64,000 nucleotides of DNA, from assembly GCA_045540275.1 (NCBI GenBank), contig JAZQGX010000322.1, positions 1 through 64,000 on the forward strand, written 5' to 3'. Made by a program: the position numbers and the translations under genes. This document shows, in pieces, positions 35,816 to 43,806 of the stretch (position 1 is its first letter; each line of letters opens with the position of its first letter). The notes beneath the pieces are model-generated. The model was not told the origin of the DNA. It saw only the letters and a program-made list of their open reading frames with translations, and ran no database searches. The stretch comes from RGIG8368 sp045540275 (GTDB lineage Bacteria > Verrucomicrobiota > Kiritimatiellia > RFP12 > UBA1067).

Positions 35816-37706
35816 ATGGTGAAGATCTGGAAATTACTTTTGATCTTTGCGTTCGCCGCGCATGCGGCGGGCGCAGCCCCGATGGCTCCCGGGGGAATCG
35901 AGAAGAAGTACATCGGCCTTTTTTTCGATATTCTTGAGACGACGCCGTCCAACATTCTCGCTCATGCCGACGATTTCGCCCGTCATGCGCCGTATCTCGA
36001 CGGCCTGGCGATCGCGCTTGACGGACTGACGGTCGAGAAGGGTGACGGAACGACCGGATCTTCCAAGCATACGACGATCATGCATCCGTCCGAACGCTGG
36101 ACGCGCTCAACGCTTAAAAAAGAGATTGAGGTATTGAAGGCGATTTCCCAAAAGCCTCATCTGAGCGAGAGTTTCCTCCTTTTCTGGATGTCGCCGGGCA
36201 ACAAGGCCAACCGGTTGAGCTGGACGGACGACAAGGCGTGGGCGAACTATGCGGAGAATATGGCGAATGTGGCGTGGCTGGCGAAGAAGTCCGGGATGAA
36301 GGGGCTGATGCTCGATCATGAAGATTATTCCAAATCTTCCCAATACCGCCACACGCCGAACGATCCGCCGTTCGACGAGTGCGCGAGGCTCGCGCGTCAG
36401 CGCGGGCGCGAAGTCTTTTCACGGATTTTCGAGGAGTATCCCGACGCGGTGATCTTCTTCCTCTCGTTTTTCAAGGAGTTCGGCGGCATGCTCGACTGGG
36501 GGCAATACCTCGGTCGGAAATCGGAAATACGCCTTCTCCCTTCCGGTCAAGCCCGGCGAGCGCTATTTCGTTTCGGTAACGCTCTCGGTCCGCAAGGAGG
36601 ATTATTCGCCTGCCCGCGCCGGAGCGGCCCAGCCGCGCGTAGTCTGGAAGAATGGCGGAAAGAGGGTTAAGACGGATGTCGTAAACATCCCAGTTCCGGA
36701 TCCGAATTCCGTAAAATCTCAAAAGGTCGAAGCGGTCGTCACCGTTCCCGAAGGCGTTGACGAGATGGAAATCGACCGCGCGGCCTCGATTATGGCCAGA
36801 GAGGTCGTCGGATATGAAAACGTCGTCGTCTACAGTCTGGTGGATGCTGATCTCGGCGAGACGGCCGGGGATAAGCTGAAATGGGTCTACGATCCGAAAA
36901 CGCGGAAATTGACCGACGGCAACTGGAATCTGACGGCGGTTCTCAAGGAAGGGACGCTGAGGGTTCTCGGCGACGGAGCGAATACGATCGGGTCGGGCGT
37001 TCTTGATTTTTCGAACGTCAAAAACGATACGGGCTATCCGGTTTCTTTCGTCGGTCGATTCAATGACCACAAAGGGATCACGGCTTTTGTCGCGCCCGAT
37101 GTGAATTTTTCCGCCGAGCGAACGTTCGCCGGATGCGCAAATATCAAAAAAATCGCCGTCGGCGAATTTCCGTCGCGCAAAAACTCGGTTTCCGAAATCG
37201 ACAAGAGGCGCGATATGCTCATTCACCTCGGGCTTTTCAAGGCTAATTGGCCGCATGCAAAAAGCCTGTGCTATACGCGCGAATCGACGGGGCGTTTCGG
37301 GCGCGACAATATAATCCGCAAGCGCGACGTGAAGCCGGGCGAACTGTATCTCGTGGGCCTGTCGATGAAGCGCACCGGATCGGGCGAGGCGAGATTTTCG
37401 GTCAATTTCCGAGGCACGAATCGTGAAGACACGATCAAGTGGTGCTTCCCGGCGGCGCGCACGTTCACGATGGACGGGCCGCGCAAGGACGGGGTCTGGC
37501 GTTCGGGCTCCATCGTCGTGCGCGTGCCTGAAAAGGCGACGGAAATCTTTCTCAATCTCGGAGTTCTGATGAACGAGGGGACGGACAAGTTCGAGTTCGA
37601 CAAATTTGAACTTTACAAAATCGGCGATCCGCTGCCGAAATGGCCGGCCGAATACGAACGGACAAGGGCTATGTATATCGAAGAGTTAAAGAAGGGGAAG
37701 AAATGA
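35816..37706 (+). pseudogene. modular secreted protein gene broken by internal deletion (A'-B-C-D)
   Basis: The 5' frame from ATG 35816 encodes a signal peptide and the first half of module A (APGGIEKKYIGLFFDI ... FFLSFFKEFGGMLDWGQ), with the catalytic-looking DPEEY changed to DHEDY. Near 36,505 homology jumps in the +1 frame to module B (KYAFSLPVKPGERYFVSVT), skipping about 220 residues present in all intact relatives, including EHY and WIYGE. The second frame is then open to 37706 through a short module C (WVYDPKTRKLTDGNWNL) and D (LYKIGDPLPKWPAE). Deletion plus frame change means no full protein; an assembly collapse is the alternative. The GH10 gene overlaps its stop by ATGA. Confidence 0.8.
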
Positions 37707-39736
37707 AAAAAGCTTTCTTTTTGACGGTCTCGCTCGCCTCGCTTTCGGGGTGGGGCGCTTTCACCCCCGAGCGCGAGGTGATGTCGAAGGCTTATTGGGA
37801 CATCTGGAACGACGACGTCCAGCGCAAAATCGACGCGGATATCGAAAAATACCGCAAGGCCGACGCCTCGTTCAAGATCGCTGCCGCCGACGGAACCGAA
37901 GTGAAGGTCGAGCAGCTTACGCACGATTTTTATTTCGGCGCCCAGATTTTCAACTACAACCAGCTCGGTAAAAAGGAGTGGAACAACCGCTACAAGGCCT
38001 TGTTCAACGCCGAGAGCGGGCTGTTCAATTCCGGAACGGTCGCTTTTTATTGGCGTACGCTCGAGCGCTTCCCCGACGCGCCGCGCTTTGAAGAGCGATA
38101 CGAAGACACCGAGGAGTTCTGGGAGAATCGCAAGAGCCCCGAAAAGGAGTCGCATTGGCGTCGTCCGGCGGTCGATCCCGTCGTCTCGTTTTTAAAAACG
38201 CAGGGATGCCGCGTTCACGGACATCCGCTCATCTGGGGCAATAACGCCGGAATGTTCCCGTCGTGGCTGTGGGACGATTTCTGCCCGCAGGACGAGAAAC
38301 TCGCGCTTGAGGAGGCGAGCGGCGAAAGAGTCAAGCTCCGCGACGTCACGCTTCCGATGGGCGTCAAGAATATGAAGACCGGCAGCGACGAGTGGCAGAT
38401 CGCGTGGGCGAAGATTTATTCCGTATTAAGCGAGGATGAAATCGCTGCGCTCATACCGACCTTCCTCAAGCGTCAGGAGGGTATCTATAAAAAGCACATC
38501 CGCGATATCGCCGAGCGCTACGCCGAGCGCGTCGATTCGTGGGATGTCGTCAACGAGAGCGCGACCGACTATGATAAGTTCGGACGCAAGGCGCTCCGCA
38601 AACAGGCGTTTGACGCGAGCGGATACGGACCGATGCCGGCCGATTACGCGCTGAAGTCGTTCCTCTGGGCCGATAAATATCTCTCGCCGAAATCGCGGTT
38701 CAGCATCAACGAATACAATATGGATCCGTTTTTCGATCAGGTTAAGGATCTGACCGCCAACGGAGCGCGCATCGACATGGTCGGCGTGCAGATGCACCTT
38801 TTTAATCCGAAGGAAAGTGCGGCGATCGCGGAAGGGAAGTTTTCGAGAGAGGTTTATGCGAAGACGCATCCTGAGTCGATCGAAAAGCGGTTTAAAACCC
38901 TGGCGCAGGCGGGTCGCCCCATCCACCTTTCCGAGATTACAATCACCGCTCCCGATCTTTCGGAGAAGGGGCAGATGGTGCAGGCGATCATCGCGCGCAA
39001 CCTCTATCGCGCGTGGTTTGCGGTTGAAAACATGGACGGGATCACCTGGTGGAACGTGGTGGACGGTTGCGGTTTCCCTGGCGAGCCGGCGATGTCAGGT
39101 CTTTTTACGCGGGATATGAAGCCGAAGACGGCGTATTATGCGCTTGATGATTTAATCAACCGCGAGTGGAAGACTTTCGTCTCCGTGCCGGTGCGCGACG
39201 GCCGCGTTTCGTTCCGCGGCTTTTGCGGGCGTTATCGCCTCTCGTGGACCTGCAGCACGTGCGGCGAGCGGCATACGCGTCTGGTGCATTTCGGGAGGAA
39301 CGGCGTAATGGAAACGGGCAAGGTGAAATCTTCCAACGACTGCATGGTTCCGGTCCGGAATTATACGGTCGACGGAAAGAAAGTGACACTTGCCAATGGT
39401 GAGAAGTATGTCGATCTGAAAGCGATTTATCCAGAAGCTGTCGTCAAGTGGCAGTCGGGGGCGAAATGGGCAGATGTGGTGACGAGATTGACAGCGCCAA
39501 AGGATGGAAAGTATACTATTTTTCGGTACAATGACTTTTGGGGTGAAGTTTTCGTCTACGGTGAGAAAATAGGCTCTTTTCAAGGACCGGAAATCAAGCC
39601 GTGCGTGATGAAACTTAAACTTCGTAAGGGACTTAACGTAATCCGTCACCGCACCCGAGCGGGAAGCGGCGGAAACTGGAAGTGCGCGTTTCTCTTGCCG
39701 GTCGATTCGCCGCTTAAGGAAAGTTTGTCAAAGTAA
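37703..39736 (+). CDS. secreted GH10-family glycoside hydrolase (endo-1,4-beta-xylanase type)
   Basis: 677 residues with a short Sec signal (ends near GWGAF). GH10 barrel at about residues 60-480: HGHPLIWGN, acid/base Glu285 in SWDVVNES, SINEYN, VGVQMHLF, nucleophile Glu411 in IHLSEITI and WWNVVDG. The spacing of the two Glu (126) is slightly longer than usual because of an inserted loop. The C-terminal 180 residues are beta-rich (TFVSVPVRDGRVSFRGFCG), perhaps substrate-binding. Retaining beta-1,4-xylanase is the typical activity; other GH10 substrates are possible. Translationally coupled to the broken modular gene upstream. Confidence 0.9.
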   Translation: MKKAFFLTVSLASLSGWGAFTPEREVMSKAYWDIWNDDVQRKIDADIEKYRKADASFKIAAADGTEVKVEQLTHDFYFGAQIFNYNQLGKKEWNNRYKALFNAESGLFNSGTVAFYWRTLERFPDAPRFEERYEDTEEFWENRKSPEKESHWRRPAVDPVVSFLKTQGCRVHGHPLIWGNNAGMFPSWLWDDFCPQDEKLALEEASGERVKLRDVTLPMGVKNMKTGSDEWQIAWAKIYSVLSEDEIAALIPTFLKRQEGIYKKHIRDIAERYAERVDSWDVVNESATDYDKFGRKALRKQAFDASGYGPMPADYALKSFLWADKYLSPKSRFSINEYNMDPFFDQVKDLTANGARIDMVGVQMHLFNPKESAAIAEGKFSREVYAKTHPESIEKRFKTLAQAGRPIHLSEITITAPDLSEKGQMVQAIIARNLYRAWFAVENMDGITWWNVVDGCGFPGEPAMSGLFTRDMKPKTAYYALDDLINREWKTFVSVPVRDGRVSFRGFCGRYRLSWTCSTCGERHTRLVHFGRNGVMETGKVKSSNDCMVPVRNYTVDGKKVTLANGEKYVDLKAIYPEAVVKWQSGAKWADVVTRLTAPKDGKYTIFRYNDFWGEVFVYGEKIGSFQGPEIKPCVMKLKLRKGLNVIRHRTRAGSGGNWKCAFLLPVDSPLKESLSK

Positions 39737-39748
39737 AGGAGTAGGCAC

Positions 39749-40804
39749 ATGAAAAAGTTGTCTCTTGTATCTTTTGCGATTTTCGTTTCCTTCTGTGTAT
39801 ACGGTAAATTCACTTACGATCCGTCGAAGGGTACGATTGTCGATGAAGTGAACGGATGGACGTTAAAGGCAGTATGTAAGAATACGGACGAACTGACGCT
39901 TCTCGGCAAAGATGGATCGTTTTCGGGAACGGCGGAGTGTCCGCTTGATCTTACCGAGATCTATTCGGCGGACGGACAAACGCGCTATCGGGCGGTTGAC
40001 ATTAGGTCGCTGCCTGCTGCGGCAAAGCAGTACATCACGGCATTCATCGCGCCTGAACTGACGGATATAAGCGAGAGTACGTTCATGGGATGTTCAAAAC
40101 TTTCGATGGTCTCAACCCCGAAGGTGCTGCGTATTGGGAATCAGGCTTTTCAAGGTTGCACGGCGCTCAGCACTGAGTCTGTAAATGGCCTCTTGCATTC
40201 GGCAGTGAAACGTCTTGGCAGTAATGACATCGCGAATCAGAAATCCCTGTTCGCTTACTGCACGGCAATAAAAGGCCCGAGCAACTGGAATTTGCCGTCG
40301 TTGACGACGAATGTCGTGGCGGACTCAATGTTCTATGGTTGTTCGGCTCTGGAAGAGGTGCGCATTCTGAGCGATGTTGCCGAAATCAAGTCGGCGGCTT
40401 TTAAGAATATCGCCCCCGGCGCCTCGGTTTACATGCCGCTTGCCGCACCGGCTGTCTTCGGCGGAAATGCTGTTTGCCGCGAATCGGCACCGTACCCAAA
40501 GATCTATCTCAAGGGGAACTACGACGCCTGGTTCAAGGTGATGGGGGTCAGTCACCAGATTCTTCCAAAGGAGCGGTTCAACGATGCGACATGGACTCCC
40601 ACCACAACCGCCACAACGTATGCCAAGATGCGCGTGCGCATGTCGTATGACACTGAGATGTGCACGACCACGAAAACCGGCAATACGATAACGGAGGTCG
40701 CGGCCAAAGACAAGAACGTGATAGCGTTTGTCGCGTTCAATGATGCAAGTTATTGCTGGGTTCTCAAAATTCCCGAACAGGGCTTTTGCGTGATTGTGCG
40801 ATGA
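39749..40804 (+). CDS. secreted BspA-like repeat protein (module C alone)
   Basis: 351 residues: signal peptide (ends near CVYG), module-C start FTYDPSKGTIVDEVNGWTL, then BspA-type leucine-rich repeats (FIAPELTDISESTFMGCSKL, IGNQAFQGCTAL, SMFYGCSALEEV) and a C-terminal region ending CWVLKIPEQGFCVIVR. The same ending wording occurs in the 51045 product (CWVIGEPHLGLTVEIR). Such repeats usually bind proteins or glycans. No cell-wall or PEP-CTERM anchor is visible. 12 bases after GH10. Confidence 0.8.
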   Translation: MKKLSLVSFAIFVSFCVYGKFTYDPSKGTIVDEVNGWTLKAVCKNTDELTLLGKDGSFSGTAECPLDLTEIYSADGQTRYRAVDIRSLPAAAKQYITAFIAPELTDISESTFMGCSKLSMVSTPKVLRIGNQAFQGCTALSTESVNGLLHSAVKRLGSNDIANQKSLFAYCTAIKGPSNWNLPSLTTNVVADSMFYGCSALEEVRILSDVAEIKSAAFKNIAPGASVYMPLAAPAVFGGNAVCRESAPYPKIYLKGNYDAWFKVMGVSHQILPKERFNDATWTPTTTATTYAKMRVRMSYDTEMCTTTKTGNTITEVAAKDKNVIAFVAFNDASYCWVLKIPEQGFCVIVR

Positions 40805-40848
40805 GCAATCCTTTGACAGGTAAGATCCTCATTTGGCATAATAAACAC

Positions 40849-40875
40849 ATAAAAGTAGGTCTGACCAACTTTTAT
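40849..40875. repeat. left REP-like palindrome
   Basis: ATAAAAGTAGGTC, central T, GACCAACTTTTAT: 13-base arms with one mismatch, just before the transposase gene. Confidence 0.85.
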
Positions 40876-40895
40876 CAGTTTGTAAAGGGGGATAT

Positions 40896-41969
40896 ATGGC
40901 AAATTCAAACAACAGAATAAAAGAATACAATACGGTTCATCATCTCGTCAGCCGTATTGCACATAGGGTTTACTTTTTGAAGGACGATGAACGCAAGGAT
41001 TTTATGGAAATCCTTCGCCGAACATCCGAGTTTTGCGGTGTCAAACTGCTTGGCTGGTGCGTGATGGGAAATCATTTTCATATTCTTGTTCATCTTCCTC
41101 CTCCTATCGTTGTGGACGAAGAAGAAGTTTTGCGTCGTTACGGCATCTTGAAGGGTGGTAATGCTGCACTTAATCAAGCGAATGAATTTATCAAGTGGCG
41201 AAAGCGAGGCGCTTCAGGAGATAAGAGAGTTGAAGATTGGCTTAAGTCCCAACGACGCAGGATGTACAATATTGGTAGTTTTATGAAGATTGTGAAACAA
41301 TGGTTTACAGTTGAATATAACAGCAGGAACGGACATAAGGGAACACTTTGGGAATCGGTTTATTATGATAGAGCAGTTGATATGAAATCTTCCGAAATGG
41401 CCAAATGTCTTGGATATATACATCTTAATCCGATTCGTGCAGCTGAGGCGGATAAATATGACGGTTATGTCTGGAGCAGCTATAGTGCATTCTGTAATGG
41501 AGATACGACGGCGGTCGCGGGGATGAGGTTCGTATATGGGGATAAAATGTCATTGGATGAGATCGCTCATGTGCATGAAGAGTTGCTCGCATCATTACTT
41601 GAAAATGAGAAACTTCGAAGAGCGGAGGAGATTGCGAGAAAACGTGCGGCCGGGTATGAAGTTCCCAATGATCCATTGACGACGGAAGCAATGGTCGCGC
41701 AACAGACGGCAAGATTGAAGGAAGTGCAAAAAGCGGCGCTTGAGTTTCGAGAGAAGAGTGCTGAAGATGGGCTGAGGGTGAAAAAACGTCAATCGCGGGA
41801 GCGGGCGGTTTTGGCTCTATTGGAGACAAACCCGGAAATAGATGTCCCGAGCTTGGCGCAGAGGATGTCGCTGAGCACGGCAGTGATTTATACGCTTTTG
41901 CGAAGATTAAAAAAGCAAGAGGTGATAACCCAAGAGGGATATTGCGGAAGATGGATTGTAAACAGATAA
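40896..41969 (+). CDS. REP-associated tyrosine transposase (Y1/HUH)
   Basis: 357 residues. HUH motif MGNHFHILVHLP near residue 53 (His-hydrophobic-His), with the catalytic Tyr probably in KQWFTVEYNSR near 150, followed by GTLWESVYYDRAV and HLNPIRAAEADKYDGYVWSSY, a pattern typical of RAYT/Y1_Tnp proteins. The C-terminal 60 residues form a winged-helix-like domain (IDVPSLAQRMSLSTAVIYTLL), common in longer members. AAAGGGG at 40884-40890 precedes ATG 40896; the stop lies inside the right palindrome. Confidence 0.88.
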   Translation: MANSNNRIKEYNTVHHLVSRIAHRVYFLKDDERKDFMEILRRTSEFCGVKLLGWCVMGNHFHILVHLPPPIVVDEEEVLRRYGILKGGNAALNQANEFIKWRKRGASGDKRVEDWLKSQRRRMYNIGSFMKIVKQWFTVEYNSRNGHKGTLWESVYYDRAVDMKSSEMAKCLGYIHLNPIRAAEADKYDGYVWSSYSAFCNGDTTAVAGMRFVYGDKMSLDEIAHVHEELLASLLENEKLRRAEEIARKRAAGYEVPNDPLTTEAMVAQQTARLKEVQKAALEFREKSAEDGLRVKKRQSRERAVLALLETNPEIDVPSLAQRMSLSTAVIYTLLRRLKKQEVITQEGYCGRWIVNR

Positions 41970-41994
41970 AAGTAGGTCTGACCTACTTTTATCT
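41964..41994. repeat. right REP-like palindrome (perfect)
   Basis: AGATAAAAGTAGGTC, central T, GACCTACTTTTATCT: perfect 15-base arms. Includes the transposase stop codon. Confidence 0.9.
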
Positions 41995-41996
41995 AT

Positions 41997-42251
41997 GGTG
42001 AGGAGATTAAGTCGCCTATGCATATTCCCGCAATCGCCACGCGCGATCTCCGCGAGGATAACGTCTGGCAGCCGGGCGAGGTCGTTGTGCGCGTGCCGGA
42101 GGGGGCCGATCAAATCTGTTTTAGCATTGATATCGAAACTTCCGCTGGCGACACCAGGGTCGAAATGCGTGACTTCAAGGTTTACAAAATCGGCAGTCCG
42201 CTCCCCGTCTGGACGTCCGAGTTCGAGCGCCCGCATGAGCGGAAACAGTAA
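41997..42251 (+). pseudogene. module-D fragment of a modular secreted protein
   Basis: The frame GEEIKSPMHIPAIATRDLR ... VVRVPEGADQICFSIDIE ... KIGSPLPVWTSEFERPHER matches the end of the family and is closest, in protein and DNA, to 57804-58048. Homology starts at 41997, three bases after the transposon palindrome; upstream parts of the gene are gone. An in-frame ATG at 42018 exists without a ribosome site. Relic, not a gene. Confidence 0.8.
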
Positions 42252-42275
42252 ATCTAACCCGAGAACTAAAGGAGG

Positions 42276-42450
42276 GTGCTATTAAACATCCCCGCTGAAA
42301 TTCCATCGGTATGGCCGGATTGTCTGTTGCTGCAGGTGCGCTTGCCGCTGGCGGCGGAACCGTGCCTAACCAAATTTATCGCTCCAGAAGTAACCGTGAT
42401 AGGAGAGGGTGATTTTTTTGAATGTTCTAATTTTATTGAGCGGTTAGTCG
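42276..42450 (+). pseudogene. module-C (BspA-like) fragment
   Basis: Within about 42,363-42,450 one frame reads LTKFIAPEVTVIGEGDFFEC, matching the first BspA repeat of the 39749 and 51045 products. A strong AAAGGAGGG at about 42,267 stands before it without a usable ATG at the right distance. The remainder has been lost; its 3' end runs into the regulator gene on the other strand. Confidence 0.55.
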
Positions 42451-43647
42451 CGGTTCTGCCGCGTTTTCAGAACGCCATCGGCGGATGGATTTTCCAGTGC
42501 GCTTTTTCAGAATGGCCTTAAAGCCGTGGATTGAATTGAATCCGCATCGTGCGGCAATTTCGCTCGAGCTCAATTTTGTGCGCAAGATCATTTTTTTCGC
42601 CTCGGTGAGTCTGGTCTCGATAATTTCATCGCGTATGGTACGCCTTGATGCGTTTTTAAAAGCTATTTCAAGTGCACGAGTTGAGATGTTGAGCGATTCT
42701 GCCACTTGTCTGACCGTTAAGCCTGCAAGTGCGCGGGTTCGGATTATTTCAAGCGCTCGCGCCACACGCACTCGGTTGCCGGCAATATTGCTAGTCGACA
42801 GTCGCTCTATAATGCCGGAATGATGATATGTCGAACGGCTCGCAATTTTTTCACCGGTTTTGCTCATCAGCCGGTCGAGGATTTCGGCCGCCTTAAAACC
42901 GCCTTCGCGATAATTGGGAGCGATGCTTGAAATAGTAGGGACTGTGCTTTCGCAAACCTCCTCGTCGTTATCGGTCCCAAGGACGGCGATTTGCAGCGGA
43001 ACTGCGATGTGCTGTTTGCGGCATACGTTTATGACCGATTGTGCAATCGTGTCCGAACATGCTAGAAGTGCGCACGGTTTTTGCAGACTGTCGAGCCATT
43101 TTCCGAGATTCCGGGTGTCGGCATAGTGACGGCCTTTGGGAGGCAGTCGTTCGCTGTAGACAGATAGTGAGGCGCCCGATTTGGACAAGGCACGATGAAA
43201 TCCGTTTTCGCGATTACGCGAATTGAACGATTCAAATTCGGTGTCGTCTCCGCTGATGCCGGCGAATGCGAAGTTTTTGAATCCGCGAGAGACGAAAAAG
43301 TTTGCCGCCGCCTCACCGATTGCATGGTCGGCGCAGAGCACGATGTTATCAACCTTGCCCAGTTCAGTATTGAAGCAGTCCAGCACAACGGCCGGGATAT
43401 GGCGGCGGTGTCGGCGCCGGAACATCTGCACCAGACTGTGACTCCCCGCTATGATGCCATCAGGTTTGAGCATGTTCAAAAGTGTTTCAAGTTCTTCCGA
43501 AGTATTTGGGCGTGAAAGAATGTGCAGATACCATAATTCGCGGCTGGCTGCAAAATGAAGAATTCCAGCAACTTGATCGCGGCTTGCTTTGGATTGCCGA
43601 TTCAGGAAGACGGCGACTGAGAAGGTTTTCCGATTGGCGTTTTTCAT
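42433..43647 (-). CDS. XylR-type transcriptional regulator (sugar-binding + AraC HTH)
   Basis: 404 residues. Residues 1-285 resemble the LacI-type periplasmic-binding fold (GILHFAASRELW, PDGIIAGSHS, IPAVVLDCFN, LGTDNDEEVCESTVPTISSI), and residues 295-395 form an AraC double helix-turn-helix (LTVRQVAESLNISTRALEIAF, SSSEIAARCGFNSIHGFKAIL). This architecture senses a sugar ligand and activates catabolic genes. It is divergent from the DegT-to-NagA cluster across 159 bases, its likely target. Confidence 0.9.
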   Translation of the reverse strand: MKNANRKTFSVAVFLNRQSKASRDQVAGILHFAASRELWYLHILSRPNTSEELETLLNMLKPDGIIAGSHSLVQMFRRRHRRHIPAVVLDCFNTELGKVDNIVLCADHAIGEAAANFFVSRGFKNFAFAGISGDDTEFESFNSRNRENGFHRALSKSGASLSVYSERLPPKGRHYADTRNLGKWLDSLQKPCALLACSDTIAQSVINVCRKQHIAVPLQIAVLGTDNDEEVCESTVPTISSIAPNYREGGFKAAEILDRLMSKTGEKIASRSTYHHSGIIERLSTSNIAGNRVRVARALEIIRTRALAGLTVRQVAESLNISTRALEIAFKNASRRTIRDEIIETRLTEAKKMILRTKLSSSEIAARCGFNSIHGFKAILKKRTGKSIRRWRSENAAEPRLTAQ

Positions 43648-43653
43648 GCGAAC

Positions 43654-43682
43654 ATTGTAGCACGATTATTTTTTCTCATCAA
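43654..43682 (-). promoter_or_regulatory. promoter of the XylR-type gene
   Basis: On the minus strand TTGATG (43677-43682), 17-base spacer, TACAAT (43654-43659). The -10 lies only 6 bases from the ATG at 43647, so the mRNA would be leaderless or nearly so. Confidence 0.6.
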
Positions 43683-43736
43683 GAATGTGTTCGCAAAAGT
43701 ATCTACTTTTTATTCGTGTTTATATCTATATATGAA

Positions 43737-43765
43737 TTGACCGAATCCAGCGGCAGTGATAGAAT
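43737..43765 (+). promoter_or_regulatory. promoter of the DegT-amidohydrolase-symporter cluster
   Basis: TTGACC, 17-base spacer, TAGAAT, 41 bases before the ATG at 43807. It shares the divergent region with the regulator promoter. Confidence 0.75.
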
Positions 43766-43806
43766 TCGTTCATTATTAGGAGTTTGGTAAAAAGAAAGGA
43801 AAAAAG

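Larger units (their letters stand above)
40849..41994 (+). mobile_element. REP-type element: transposase between two palindromes
   Basis: The unit comprises the left palindrome (40849-40875), the transposase gene and the right palindrome (41964-41994), which share the sequence ATAAAAGTAGGTCTGACC. Its right end abuts a fragment of a modular secreted protein gene at 41997 with no intervening sequence. GC content drops against the flanks. Confidence 0.75.

Noticed and set aside
36511..36670. Novel C-terminal tail of the first half of the broken modular gene
   Set aside because: The same bases encode clear module-B sequence in the +1 frame, so this tail is an out-of-frame artefact.
42018..42251. 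Small stand-alone gene from ATG 42018
   Set aside because: It is the truncated module D of a larger family with no ribosome site of its own.
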